Assembly: GCF_900113045.1 (NCBI RefSeq)
Contig: NZ_FONY01000008.1
Span: 100,368 to 164,367 of the forward strand
Reading direction: 5' to 3'
From: Thermoflexibacter ruber
GTDB lineage: Bacteria; Bacteroidota; Bacteroidia; Cytophagales; Thermoflexibacteraceae
DNA: 64,000 bases
In this document: one piece after another, positions 46,780 through 55,898 of the stretch
Layout of the letters: every line of letters begins with the position of its first letter
Position numbering within the stretch: the first letter of the stretch is position 1
Translations under genes and position numbers: made by a program
Notes under the pieces: generated by a model
The model's input: the letters and a program-made list of their open reading frames with translations, nothing else
Told to the model about the DNA's origin: nothing
The model's database searches: none

Positions 46780-47463
46780 ATGGAAAAAACAGCTATTTAT
46801 AAAAGTACTACCGCTATTATAAAGATAAAGGAGGACAGTATTTTTGTAAGCGAAAGAAAAGAAAGAATTTCTTGGTGGGGAAATGAAATTTTTGACTTTA
46901 ATAAGCAGTTCTCTTTCAAAGATATAGAAGAAGTAGAATTCAAGCAAGATGCCTTGCCCACTCCCATCAAAGAAACCGCATTTGTGCAATCTCTTACTAT
47001 CCGTTTCAAAAATGAAAAGAATAAGGTTGTAATAGCAAGTGCAGAACATCAAGTAGGAAATTCTTTGTTTAGAATGACAAAATGGGTAAAAAATGAAACC
47101 TACGATGACTTTGTGAACGTTTTTGTTGCTCAACTTCATTTTTATCCTCATATTAAGGTTTATGCTTATACAGGTATGAATGGAAAAGTTCTTCAAAAAA
47201 TGAGCAAGTTCATGCCTTCTTTTACCATTGGTTCGCTGGTAGTAGGCACTCCTTTTTGGATAAAAATATTACTCAATATGTTGAAAATAGGTACAGGTAT
47301 GATTACGCTTTGGGGCTTTGAGTATATTTGGGTGGCACTTATGGTAGGTGTATTTGGTACAACCTTTTTCGTAAATAAAAAGAAAAAGCAACAATCTTTG
47401 CTCTCGTCTGTAAGCGAACTTCCTGTTTATTTTCTCCCCTCCCCGCAAACTGAGGTAAAATAG
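46780..47463 (+). CDS. Unknown membrane protein with PH-like cytoplasmic part
   Basis: 227 residues with no signal peptide. The first 130 residues are beta-rich and soluble ('KSTTAIIKIKEDSIFVSERKERISWWG', 'FSFKDIEEVEFKQDALPTPIKETAFVQSLTIRF'), a strand pattern that suits a PH-like fold; this is only a guess. Two hydrophobic segments follow (about 148-200, 'FTIGSLVVGTPFWIKILLN' and 'YIWVALMVGVFGTTFFV'), then a basic KKKKQQ stretch. I do not recognise the family. ParA lies 96 bases downstream on the same strand, but no shared function is evident. Confidence 0.65.
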   Translation: MEKTAIYKSTTAIIKIKEDSIFVSERKERISWWGNEIFDFNKQFSFKDIEEVEFKQDALPTPIKETAFVQSLTIRFKNEKNKVVIASAEHQVGNSLFRMTKWVKNETYDDFVNVFVAQLHFYPHIKVYAYTGMNGKVLQKMSKFMPSFTIGSLVVGTPFWIKILLNMLKIGTGMITLWGFEYIWVALMVGVFGTTFFVNKKKKQQSLLSSVSELPVYFLPSPQTEVK

Positions 47464-47559
47464 GATAAGATAGATTAAAAAAAGGGAAAAAGTAAAATTA
47501 CTTTGTGAATCTGAATAAGATTACTTTACTTTGGAGCATCAAAAGTTAATTTTTTTAAG

Positions 47560-48300
47560 ATGCAAAAAGGAGTAATTGCCATCATCAATCACAAAGGCGG
47601 AGTAGGAAAAACTACTACTACATTGAACTTAGGGAAAGCACTCTCCCTGTGTGGGAAAAAGACCCTCATTATTGACATAGACCCGCAAGCCAATCTTTCT
47701 CAGTCAATTGGGGTAGAAGAACCCAATGTGCATATCGTCCAATCCATGTTAGAAAATACGCCACTGCCCATACATCACTTAGCAGAAAACTTTGATTTGA
47801 TTCCTGCGGACTTGGACTTATCAGAAGCAGAGGTCAAACTGCAAAATGATGTCAATGGCTACTTCAAACTTCGCAATGTTCTCCGCAACGCCAAAGAAAA
47901 ATATGATTTTATTTTGATTGATTGTCCTCCCTCTCTGGGTATTCTCACGACTAATGCTCTTATTGCAGCAACGCATATCTTGATAGTAGTACAATCAGAA
48001 TACTTGGCAGTCAAGGGCTTGCAAACTATCCTACGCTTGGTGGAGAGTGTCAGAGAAAACTTAAATCCTGATTTAGAGGTAGCGGGTATGCTTATTACTC
48101 AACTCAATAAAACTATTTTCCGACAAAATATTGCGGATACTTTGCGGAATATTTATCAAGGCAAGGTTTTCCAAACAGCTATCCGCCAAAATATTAGCTT
48201 AGCAGAGGCATCTTCGGTAGGGCAAGATATTTTTACTTACAGTAATCGGTCAGCTGGGGCAGAGGATTATATGAGTCTGGCAAAGGAAATTTTGAATTAG
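47560..48300 (+). CDS. parA: ParA/Soj-type ATPase, without ParB nearby
   Basis: 246 residues. A deviant Walker A motif opens the protein (INHKGGVGKTTTTLNLG, with the signature Lys of ParA/MinD enzymes), Walker A' is 'LIIDIDPQANLS', and Walker B is 'YDFILIDCPPSLG'. The later 'SEYLAVKGLQTILRLVESV' is also typical. Such ATPases bind non-specific DNA as ATP dimers and position chromosomes, plasmids or protein clusters. The length and lack of an N-terminal DNA-binding domain fit a chromosomal Soj type. The genomic parA usually sits beside parB; here the neighbours are an unknown membrane protein and a sensor protein, so it could be the chromosomal copy or an orphan that positions another cargo. 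Confidence 0.93.
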   Translation: MQKGVIAIINHKGGVGKTTTTLNLGKALSLCGKKTLIIDIDPQANLSQSIGVEEPNVHIVQSMLENTPLPIHHLAENFDLIPADLDLSEAEVKLQNDVNGYFKLRNVLRNAKEKYDFILIDCPPSLGILTTNALIAATHILIVVQSEYLAVKGLQTILRLVESVRENLNPDLEVAGMLITQLNKTIFRQNIADTLRNIYQGKVFQTAIRQNISLAEASSVGQDIFTYSNRSAGAEDYMSLAKEILN

Positions 48301-48311
48301 GTGGCTAGGCA

Positions 48312-51300
48312 TTATGCTTTATGAAGTGTAAAATCAATGATAAATCCCTTATCCACATGGCTTGTAATAGTTACTTGACCTCCCATTTTGGCAATGTAAT
48401 CTTTGGCTATTCGCAACCCTAAACTTGTATCTTTCTCATTATGAATGGCTAAAGTGTCTTCAGTACTAAATTTACTTAAAAGTTTGATTATTTGTTCATT
48501 GGTCAAATTACTTTCTGATGAATGAATAGATACGCCTATCATTTTATCATTTTTGATTTCCGCCGAAATGCTAATCACGCCCGCAGAGGTAAACTTAATC
48601 GAAGTAGAAAGCAGGTCGCGAATAGCCAAGTTTAAAATGTTAATATCTGCTAATACCTCCGTTTCTCTGGAGATGTAGTTATACAGAGTAATACTATTTG
48701 AACGAGCTAATGCCTTGAAGAACTCTATGTTTTCTTCTATGATTTGCCAAAGGTTAATAGATACAAAAAACGGAGTGGTATGGTGCAGCTGCTCCAAAGA
48801 CCAGTGCAAAAGGTTTTGCAAAAGCACCTTAGCATGTTGGAGATTTCTTCCCATTTCCTCTGTAATTGGTTTGATTTCTTTACTTTCTATATTTTTTACT
48901 CTACTGCCCAAAGAATCAAGTTGGGATTTAAGGATATTCAAAGCACTACCCACGTCATCAGAAACCACCGAAAGGAGTCTATTTTTTGTAGCATTTGCCA
49001 ATACAAGTTCTGCTTGCTGCTCCATAAGCGTACCGTATTGCTTGTTTATTTCTTTTTGTTTTTCTTCGATTTGCTCTTTTTGCCTTTTTATTTCTTGCGT
49101 CCTTTGCTCTACTAAGTTTTCCAGTTCTAAATGATTATCTTTTACTTTTGCAATCCATGCTTTAAAGCTCAAATAGCTTACAATCGACAAAGTCAATACT
49201 AAAATACTTATAAACCACCAAGTAGCCCAAAAAGGAGGCAAAATGATAATCTCAAGAGTAGTGATATTTTTTCCCCAGTTACGTATATTATTACTTGAAC
49301 GAATTTTGAAAATATACTTGTTAGGAGCTAAATCTGTATAATTGACAAAAGTACGGTTCTCTGCCAGCACCCAATCTTTTTCTAAACCTTCTAACTTATA
49401 AGCATATTTGATTTTACTGTTATCGCTGTAGTTTAAGGCGACAAATTCAAAGCTAATATTATTTTGGTCAGCATTTAGCAGTATTTTTTTCTTGTAATTA
49501 ATCATCGTATCCAATACAATATCTTGACTGCCTACTTTGAGAGAGGTAAGCATTACTTTGGGGAAAATTGGCTTTTCCATGATGCTATCAGGGTGGAAAG
49601 CAATGATGCCTTTATCTCTGCTAAAGTAAAGTTTTCCACTGTTGTCTTTGTAGAACACTGAACCGTCGAACTCGTCCATAGGAATCCCTATTGCTTCACT
49701 GAAATTTTCTATGACATCATCTTTTATAGATAAATGACTAAAACCCGCTCCGTGAGTAATCCAGATATTGTCTTGGTCAATAGTAAGTATAGAGTGTACC
49801 ATTTCATGCAACAAACCATTTTCTGTCTTATAATGCTTGAATTGTTTTTTTTTAACATCAAACTTAGTTATGCCATTGATAGAATAAGCAAGCCAAAGTG
49901 TATGCTCATCGGATTTGGTTAGAGAAGTAACCCTATTAGTAGATAAGCTATTGATACTGTTGGGGTCATGCTTATATATATTGATTTGATAGGTCTGTAA
50001 ATCTACTTCTATCAAGCCGTTATTAGTCGCCCCCCATAAAGTTTGCTTATCGCCTTGTGAAGTAATTAGTAGTTGGTCGAATAATTCTTCAGGCATAAGT
50101 TCGCTAATCTTGTATATAGGTTTAGAGTTCTCACTTTTGATTTCTATTTTGTAAAGTCCTTTTGAAGTTCCTACCCATAGTATATCGTTACCATTTTTAC
50201 TCTTTGATTTTGTTAATGAATGAATAGATTTGTTAGACAGCCCGTAAATGGTATCCTCACTGAAGTCCGTGAAAGTTTGCTTTATTACATCAAAATAGCA
50301 TAAACCCCTTACCGTTCCTATCCAGACCTTGTCCTTGATTTCTGCGATACTGTAAAAAATATTATTGTCCTTACCTCCTTTTCTTTTAAACACCTTAAAC
50401 TCTTGAGTTTTTGTATTAAATAAATGCAAACCGCTGTAAGTTGCTATCCATGCAAAGTTTTTTCCTTGGGAGGGGGCATCTATCATTCCTGTAGTGGCTG
50501 TACTTTGTAGCCAGTTTTCTTTATTGGGTATAGGGGTAAATACTGTAAAAGGAGAGGCTTTGAGCGAGAGGATATTGATGCCTCCCCCCGCAGTTCCTAT
50601 CCAAAGCCCGTCTTTAATTTCTTGAATACTATTGATAGAATTATTGCTGATACTGAGTGGATTAGCGGAATTATATTGAAATGAGCTGGTTTTCTTGTTT
50701 TTAGTATCATAAACAAATAGACCGCTGCGTGTGCCTATCCATACCTGAGAAGGTCTATCAAAGACAAATTTGACTTCTTCATAACTAATTTCTTTTATAT
50801 TAAAATTAGAAAATTGCTTAGAAGATAAGTCAAAAACTCTCAGCCCTTTGTTTGTACCTACTAACAAATGGGATTTATCTTGGCTAAAAGAAATATGCTT
50901 TACTGTATTTTCGTCAAGGAGTTCTTGTTTAGAAGTATTTTTGACATAATAAGTTTTAAAGGTTTCATTATCAGGGTCAAACTCATATAACCCTTCTACA
51001 CTTCCCAACCAAATTGTTTCTTTACCCTCTTTGTTGTGATGCACAAGAACGCTCGCATTTTCTCGGTCATAAAAATTCTTGAATTTGTTAAACTGATTGA
51101 ATATTTTAGCTTTGGACTTCTGAGGCTCTATTTTTACTAAAATTGTGTTGCCAAACTTATCCGCTCCTGCCGCCCAGATAGTATTACGGCTGTAGGCAAA
51201 GAAATTGATAAAAACAGCGTCTTTCATTACGCCGGCAAGATAAGGGACTTTACTGTGGTGGGTAAATTGGTTTAGTAATTTATTGTAAATATACAAACCG

Positions 51301-51596
51301 TCGTGATACATTCCAAGCCAAAGCGTATCCCCTATCTCGAGTATATCCAAGATACTAAATTCGTAGTATTTATTTTTAGGGCTATATTCTTTAAACTGCC
51401 GACCATCGAAGCTATTCAGTCCATTAGCTGTAGCAATCCATATCAGGCTATCCTTATCTTTAAGAATCTTGCGAATATTATTGTTAGATAGCCCATTTTT
51501 TACCCCTATTTTTTGAAAAATAGCTTCCTGTGCTAGGAGTATATCCCAAAAACAAAGCAAGCTAATCAAAAGAATAATGGCTTTTACTCTTTGCAT
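48312..51596 (-). CDS. Propeller sensor with degenerate histidine-kinase core (likely pseudokinase)
   Basis: 1,094 residues: signal peptide (cut near LLAQ, residue 23), two propeller arrays with many 'LWIGT..GL...D' repeats (about 25-690), a Y_Y_Y domain (about 690-780, 'YKLEGLEKDW'), one membrane span (about 787-808), a coiled coil and a histidine-kinase-like region. The H-box reads SVVSDDVGS: Asp880 stands where the phospho-acceptor His belongs (codon GAT, 48957-48959). The N-box reads RDLLSTSIKFT: both Asn positions are replaced (Asp994, Thr998). The G1 motif reads 'VSIHSSESNL', lacking DxGxG. Only the last part, 'TSLGLRIAKDYIAKMGGQVTI', looks normal. It should sense an envelope ligand but neither bind ATP well nor phosphorylate itself; it may work through protein contact. 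It is convergent with parA, with no response regulator adjacent. Confidence 0.88.
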   Translation of the reverse strand: MQRVKAIILLISLLCFWDILLAQEAIFQKIGVKNGLSNNNIRKILKDKDSLIWIATANGLNSFDGRQFKEYSPKNKYYEFSILDILEIGDTLWLGMYHDGLYIYNKLLNQFTHHSKVPYLAGVMKDAVFINFFAYSRNTIWAAGADKFGNTILVKIEPQKSKAKIFNQFNKFKNFYDRENASVLVHHNKEGKETIWLGSVEGLYEFDPDNETFKTYYVKNTSKQELLDENTVKHISFSQDKSHLLVGTNKGLRVFDLSSKQFSNFNIKEISYEEVKFVFDRPSQVWIGTRSGLFVYDTKNKKTSSFQYNSANPLSISNNSINSIQEIKDGLWIGTAGGGINILSLKASPFTVFTPIPNKENWLQSTATTGMIDAPSQGKNFAWIATYSGLHLFNTKTQEFKVFKRKGGKDNNIFYSIAEIKDKVWIGTVRGLCYFDVIKQTFTDFSEDTIYGLSNKSIHSLTKSKSKNGNDILWVGTSKGLYKIEIKSENSKPIYKISELMPEELFDQLLITSQGDKQTLWGATNNGLIEVDLQTYQINIYKHDPNSINSLSTNRVTSLTKSDEHTLWLAYSINGITKFDVKKKQFKHYKTENGLLHEMVHSILTIDQDNIWITHGAGFSHLSIKDDVIENFSEAIGIPMDEFDGSVFYKDNSGKLYFSRDKGIIAFHPDSIMEKPIFPKVMLTSLKVGSQDIVLDTMINYKKKILLNADQNNISFEFVALNYSDNSKIKYAYKLEGLEKDWVLAENRTFVNYTDLAPNKYIFKIRSSNNIRNWGKNITTLEIIILPPFWATWWFISILVLTLSIVSYLSFKAWIAKVKDNHLELENLVEQRTQEIKRQKEQIEEKQKEINKQYGTLMEQQAELVLANATKNRLLSVVSDDVGSALNILKSQLDSLGSRVKNIESKEIKPITEEMGRNLQHAKVLLQNLLHWSLEQLHHTTPFFVSINLWQIIEENIEFFKALARSNSITLYNYISRETEVLADINILNLAIRDLLSTSIKFTSAGVISISAEIKNDKMIGVSIHSSESNLTNEQIIKLLSKFSTEDTLAIHNEKDTSLGLRIAKDYIAKMGGQVTITSHVDKGFIIDFTLHKA

Positions 51597-51685
51597 TTAT
51601 GTATTATATTTTGCCTGCATCGTGGTTAGTTTTGTATAGTACTAACCCAATTATATATTTTGCAAAATAAAGTTTCAGGTAAATT

Positions 51686-52222
51686 TTAATAAGGTCGTAT
51701 TTTCTCTTTATAGTCAATGACTGCTTGCTCTACAATCTGATAAGCAATCTCTTTGTTTAAAAAATGCTCAACTACTACGCTCTTATTTTCTAATTTTTTA
51801 TAATCTTCAAAAAAGTTTTTAAGCTCCTGAATCGTGTGTGGAGGAAGTTCTGATATATCGTTGATGTGATTTACGCTGACATCGCTATTTGCCACTGCAA
51901 TAATTTTGTCGTCTGCTTCTCCATTGTCCAACATTCGCATAACACCTATCACCTTAGCATCTACTATGCAGAGAGGCTCTAAGTTAATCAATGACATCAC
52001 CAATATATCCAAAGGGTCGCCGTCATCACAGTAGGTACGCGGAATAAAGCCATAGTTAGCAGGATAGTAAACAGAGGAATACAACACCCTGTCTAAACGC
52101 AAAAAGCCAGATTCCTTGTCCAATTCATATTTTGCTCGTGAACCTTTGGGAATTTCTATAATGGACTGTACTACTGAAGGATATTTACGTCCAATACTTA
52201 CCTGATGCCATGGATTTGTCAT
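51686..52222 (-). CDS. ppa: Inorganic pyrophosphatase, family I
   Basis: 178 residues, typical length. It hydrolyses pyrophosphate to two phosphates in the cytoplasm, pulling biosynthetic reactions forward. The family I signature '[10 protein letters not shown]' carries the metal-binding Asp residues, and other landmarks are in place: '[18 protein letters not shown]' (Lys, Glu), '[19 protein letters not shown]' (Tyr, Arg) and 'DDKIIAV' (Asp-Asp-Lys). No signal peptide. It appears monocistronic, with 168 bases to the divergent 6-phosphogluconate dehydrogenase gene. Confidence 0.96.
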   Translation of the reverse strand: MTNPWHQVSIGRKYPSVVQSIIEIPKGSRAKYELDKESGFLRLDRVLYSSVYYPANYGFIPRTYCDDGDPLDILVMSLINLEPLCIVDAKVIGVMRMLDNGEADDKIIAVANSDVSVNHINDISELPPHTIQELKNFFEDYKKLENKSVVVEHFLNKEIAYQIVEQAVIDYKEKIRPY

Positions 52223-52390
52223 TACTTTTATTCAAAATTTAATGAGATTTATTACCTAATTTTTTACTTATCCCCTAAATTTCAAGTTTTAAACTGATAT
52301 TTCAAAATTTTATATGTTTTTCTCCAAAAAAGTGAGCAATTTTACGGGGGATTTATAGATTTAAAAAAACTCTATTTACTCATTACAATC

Positions 52391-53287
52391 ATGCAAATCG
52401 GACTGATAGGATTAGGAAAAATGGGCTTTAACCTCGCCCTTAATCTTCAGAGAAATAAATATCAAGTAGTAGCTTATGATATTAGTGCATCGCTGGTGGA
52501 ACAGATTGCCACTAAGGGAATTACACCTGCTTACGACTTATTAGAACTTACCTCCTCCCTTCGAGGGCGTAGGGTTATTTGGCTTATGATTCCCGCTGGG
52601 AAGGTAGTAGATGAAACGATTGAGCGACTGTTACCCTTACTTAGCGAAAATGATATAGTTATAGACGGCGGAAACTCTCATTTTAAAGATTCTATTCGCC
52701 GCTACGAATATCTCAAATCTTTGAAAATTAACTTTTTAGACTGCGGCACAAGCGGAGGGCTAAGTGGCGCACTCAATGGGGCTTGCACTATGATAGGCGG
52801 GGACAAAGAGGTTTTTGACTATTGCTCACAGGTTTTTACCGATGTATCTGTGGAGCATGGCTCACTTTATACAGGAAAAGCAGGAAGTGGACACTTTACA
52901 AAAATGGTTCACAATGGCATAGAATATGGCATGATGCAAGCTATCGCTGAGGGCTTCGAGGTTTTGCAAAAAAGTGATTACGAATTTGACTATGAGGCAG
53001 TAGCTAAACTTTGGAATCATGGCTCGGTAGTGCGCGGCTGGCTTATGGAACTAACTGCCAATGCTTTTAGCAAAGATAAAAATTTGGACAAAATCAAAGG
53101 CATCATGCACTCCTCTGGCGAAGGAAAGTGGACTTTGGAAACAGCGTTAGACATAGGAGTACCTACTCCTGTGATTGCCCTTTCGCTCATGATGCGCTAC
53201 CGCTCCCAAGAGGAAGATACTTTCTCTGGCAAAGTAGTTGCTGCTCTGCGAAATGAGTTTGGCGGGCACAAAGTAGAAAGCAAATAG
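52391..53287 (+). CDS. gnd: 6-phosphogluconate dehydrogenase, decarboxylating, short (YqeC/GndA-like) type
   Basis: 298 residues, the short form rather than the 470-residue form. It oxidatively decarboxylates 6-phosphogluconate to ribulose-5-phosphate. Rossmann motif 'MQIGLIGLGKMGFNLALNL', 'VIDGGNSHFKDS', the substrate-binding 'CGTSGGLSGALNGACTMIGG' and the catalytic 'GHFTKMVHNGIEYGMMQA' are all present. Cofactor preference (NAD or NADP) is not obvious; the 'AYDIS' after the second strand has an Asp, which favours NAD+. No zwf or pgl lies adjacent. The convergent glycosyltransferase gene ends 5 bases away. Confidence 0.92.
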   Translation: MQIGLIGLGKMGFNLALNLQRNKYQVVAYDISASLVEQIATKGITPAYDLLELTSSLRGRRVIWLMIPAGKVVDETIERLLPLLSENDIVIDGGNSHFKDSIRRYEYLKSLKINFLDCGTSGGLSGALNGACTMIGGDKEVFDYCSQVFTDVSVEHGSLYTGKAGSGHFTKMVHNGIEYGMMQAIAEGFEVLQKSDYEFDYEAVAKLWNHGSVVRGWLMELTANAFSKDKNLDKIKGIMHSSGEGKWTLETALDIGVPTPVIALSLMMRYRSQEEDTFSGKVVAALRNEFGGHKVESK

Positions 53288-53292
53288 GTGGG

Positions 53293-54075
53293 TTATTTTA
53301 TCCAATATCCTATTAACCTTCTCAAGTAGCCTTTGATGAGCTTATAGGGTAGCTTGTAGGGAGTAGTATGTTTTAACTCAAAATTAGTAAAATCTTTTAA
53401 GTTTCCTCCACCTCGCATGTGAAAAAGGTGGTTATAGTAGTTTTTCCAAGTTTTCTTTTTTCTATTTTGAAAGTTCCCACTTTCATCAGGGTAAGTATAA
53501 AGCAACGCATCATAGTTTAAGAAAACTTCAAATCCGTTTTTGTGGGCTGTGAGGGTAAAGTCATAATCAGCAAGGTAATGAGGAAATCTTTTTTCATCAA
53601 ATAAGCCTATTTTTTCAAAAACTTCTTTTGGAATGAGGCAGCCTCTTCCAGGTAAATGACTTACTCTTTTCAAGCCAGTTTTTTTCCCTTCTGATTCAGA
53701 AGTGCTTGTATTTTGTTCGTCAGGATTTGCTCCAAAGATAGCCAAAGGTTTTTCTTTGGCACTTTGCATCAACTTCTCCAAAAAATCTACGGGAGCGAGT
53801 GTGTCATTGTTCAAGGTCAATACATAAGTCATAGCACTGTCTTTAAGTGCATATTCTATTCCCCAATTAGTAGCTTTTGTCCACCATAAGTTGCCATCTC
53901 CTTTGATAATAATTACTTCAGGGAAATCATTTTTTAACATTTCTTCCGTTCCATCGGTAGAGCCATCATCAACTACAATAGTTTTAAACTCTTGATAAGT
54001 TTGCTTTCTCAAAGATAATAAACACTCTTGCGTAAATTTTTTCCGATTAAAAACGGGAATGACTATGTATATCAT
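53293..54075 (-). CDS. Glycosyltransferase family 2
   Basis: 260 residues. The GT-A fold is clear: 'IYIVIPVFNRKKFTQECL', 'TIVVDDGSTDGTEEML', the nucleotide/metal site 'TLNNDTLAP', and 'FPHYLADYDFTLTAHKNGF' with the catalytic-type Asp and an ED-like motif. The pattern is of the rhamnosyltransferase-like group. No membrane spans except perhaps a C-terminal basic helix. It is the last gene of the exopolysaccharide cluster, 39 bases after the WecG/TagA-type gene. The transferred sugar is unknown; with gmd and fcl present, fucose or a related 6-deoxyhexose is a candidate. Confidence 0.9.
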   Translation of the reverse strand: MIYIVIPVFNRKKFTQECLLSLRKQTYQEFKTIVVDDGSTDGTEEMLKNDFPEVIIIKGDGNLWWTKATNWGIEYALKDSAMTYVLTLNNDTLAPVDFLEKLMQSAKEKPLAIFGANPDEQNTSTSESEGKKTGLKRVSHLPGRGCLIPKEVFEKIGLFDEKRFPHYLADYDFTLTAHKNGFEVFLNYDALLYTYPDESGNFQNRKKKTWKNYYNHLFHMRGGGNLKDFTNFELKHTTPYKLPYKLIKGYLRRLIGYWIK

Positions 54076-54114
54076 AAGACAGAGGTGGTTTTAGATGGTG
54101 TAAGGTTATGTTTT

Positions 54115-54861
54115 TCAATAACTTCTAAATATTAAGCGTTTTAAAATGAGAAATAAAAATAGACTATTCCCTACTAAATATCTTTTCCAAAGTCTTTGAG
54201 GTTCTAAATAAAGGCGGTAAGCCCACTCCAAAGACCAATCTCTTGCCCACTTGGGTAGTCTTTTTTCTAAACCTGTATATGTCAAGAATGCCTGACCTAC
54301 ACCAAGCATACAAGCATTTACTTTACCAGTATGCGCCGCCATCCACTTTTCTTGCTTAGGGCAGCCCAGAGAAATAAATAATAAATCTGGTTTGGACTCA
54401 TTGATTTGCTGGACTATGGCTTGGTCTTCCTCCTCGCTCAGAGGGCGGAAAGGTGGCGAGTAAGTACCTGCGATGCGTAGCTGTGGAAAATCTTGGTAAA
54501 TCTGCTCTCTAATTTTACTTAATACCTCCTCTGTAGAGCCATAAAAATAAACAGATTTGCCTCGTTTTTCTGCTTCTGCAAGGAGTGCAGGCATCAAATC
54601 CATACCTGCCACGCGTTCTTGATTAATTTTATCGAAGAATTTGATAGCCAAAGAAATAGGACGACCGTCTGGAGTAACCAAATCCGCATTGTTGAGTATT
54701 TCATTAAAAGCCTTGTCTTGGTATGCCTCAATCACCATGTGAACATTGGCACAGCAGACATAAGACGAGCTTTGCTTTTCTGATAAGTCAAAAATAGCAT
54801 TGACAAAATCATTGAAACTACCTGTGGAAATAAGAGAACTAATGACTTTTACTTTTTCCAT
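54115..54861 (-). CDS. WecG/TagA/CpsF family glycosyltransferase (GT26)
   Basis: 248 residues. The family landmarks are present: 'ANVHMVIEAYQDKAFNEIL', 'ADLVTPDGRPISLAIK', 'ERVAGMDLMPALLAEAEKRGKSVYFYGS', and 'ISLGCPKQEKWMAAH'. Enzymes of this family add a sugar such as N-acetylmannosamine or its uronic acid to a lipid-linked GlcNAc, early in surface polymer assembly. The C-terminal 'YRLYLEPQRLWKRYLVGN' followed by a hydrophobic tail suits membrane association. It starts 33 bases after fcl, inside the exopolysaccharide operon. Confidence 0.93.
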   Translation of the reverse strand: MEKVKVISSLISTGSFNDFVNAIFDLSEKQSSSYVCCANVHMVIEAYQDKAFNEILNNADLVTPDGRPISLAIKFFDKINQERVAGMDLMPALLAEAEKRGKSVYFYGSTEEVLSKIREQIYQDFPQLRIAGTYSPPFRPLSEEEDQAIVQQINESKPDLLFISLGCPKQEKWMAAHTGKVNACMLGVGQAFLTYTGLEKRLPKWARDWSLEWAYRLYLEPQRLWKRYLVGNSLFLFLILKRLIFRSY

Positions 54862-54894
54862 GCTCGTGCCTATAAGGAATCTAATAATGTGCTT

Positions 54895-55827
54895 TTACAA
54901 AATACTACTCCAGTCTATGGATTCATAAACAGATTTAATGCCTTCTTCTAAGGGAATCTTGTGCTTCCACCCCAAGTTATGCAATCTACTTACGTCCATT
55001 AGCTTGCGGGGCGTTCCGTCTGGTTTTGAAGTATTAAAGTAAATTTCTCCTTCGTATCCTACTATTTTCTTGACCAACAATGCCAAATCTTTGATAGGAA
55101 TATCCTCCCCTGTACCTACATTAAGAAACTGCTCTTCGTTGTAGTTTTGCATGAGGAAAAGACAGGCTTCTGCTAAATCATCTACGTGCAAAAATTCTCT
55201 GCGAGGAGAACCTGTCCCCCAGATTTCCACTGAGGGAAGATGATTAATTTTGGCAGTATGAAACTTGCGAATCAGGGCGGGCAATACATGGGATTTCTCT
55301 AAATCGTAATTGTCATTAGGTCCGTACAAGTTGGTAGGCATGACCGAAATATAGTTACAACCGTACTGGCTGCGGTACGCTTCGCACATTTTGATTCCAG
55401 CGATTTTAGCTATGGCATAGGGCTCATTGGTCGGCTCTAAAAGTCCAGTCAGAAGGTACTCCTCTTTCAAAGGCTGAGGGGCTAACTTAGGATAAATGCA
55501 AGAAGAGCCTAAGAACATGAGCTTTTTTACTCCATGCAAATAACTTTCTTGAATTACGTTGTTTTGAATCATTAAGTTATTGTAAATGAACTCTGCTCTA
55601 TAAATATTATTGGCATTAATTCCACCTACTTTTGCTGCCGCTAAAAATACATACTCGGGTTTTTCTTGGTGAAAAAATTGGCGCACTGCCTGTTGGTCTT
55701 CTAAGTTTAGCTCTTTGGAGGTACGATAGACAATATTTTGATAACCTTCTTTTTCTAATTTGCGTTTGATAGCAGAGCCTACCATTCCTTTGTGGCCTGC
55801 TACATATATTTTGGCATTTTTTTCCAT
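54895..55827 (-). CDS. fcl: GDP-L-fucose synthase
   Basis: 310 residues from the ATG at 55827; a TTG ten codons upstream would add a poorly conserved tail. It converts GDP-4-keto-6-deoxy-D-mannose to GDP-L-fucose by epimerisation and NADPH reduction. Evidence: Rossmann '[13 protein letters not shown]', '[12 protein letters not shown]', '[19 protein letters not shown]', the catalytic YxxxK in '[10 protein letters not shown]', and '[19 protein letters not shown]'. It lies 71 bases after gmd, the enzyme that makes its substrate. Confidence 0.97.
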   Translation of the reverse strand: MEKNAKIYVAGHKGMVGSAIKRKLEKEGYQNIVYRTSKELNLEDQQAVRQFFHQEKPEYVFLAAAKVGGINANNIYRAEFIYNNLMIQNNVIQESYLHGVKKLMFLGSSCIYPKLAPQPLKEEYLLTGLLEPTNEPYAIAKIAGIKMCEAYRSQYGCNYISVMPTNLYGPNDNYDLEKSHVLPALIRKFHTAKINHLPSVEIWGTGSPRREFLHVDDLAEACLFLMQNYNEEQFLNVGTGEDIPIKDLALLVKKIVGYEGEIYFNTSKPDGTPRKLMDVSRLHNLGWKHKIPLEEGIKSVYESIDWSSIL

Positions 55828-55898
55828 TTTTAAGTAGGTAAAATAATTAGCTTTCAACTTTTGTTTAGCAAAAGTTAAAAGCTATTGTATTCAATTTA

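Noticed and set aside
48312..51596. Reading this gene as an ordinary active histidine kinase
   Set aside because: The phospho-acceptor His, both N-box Asn positions and the G1 motif are all absent.
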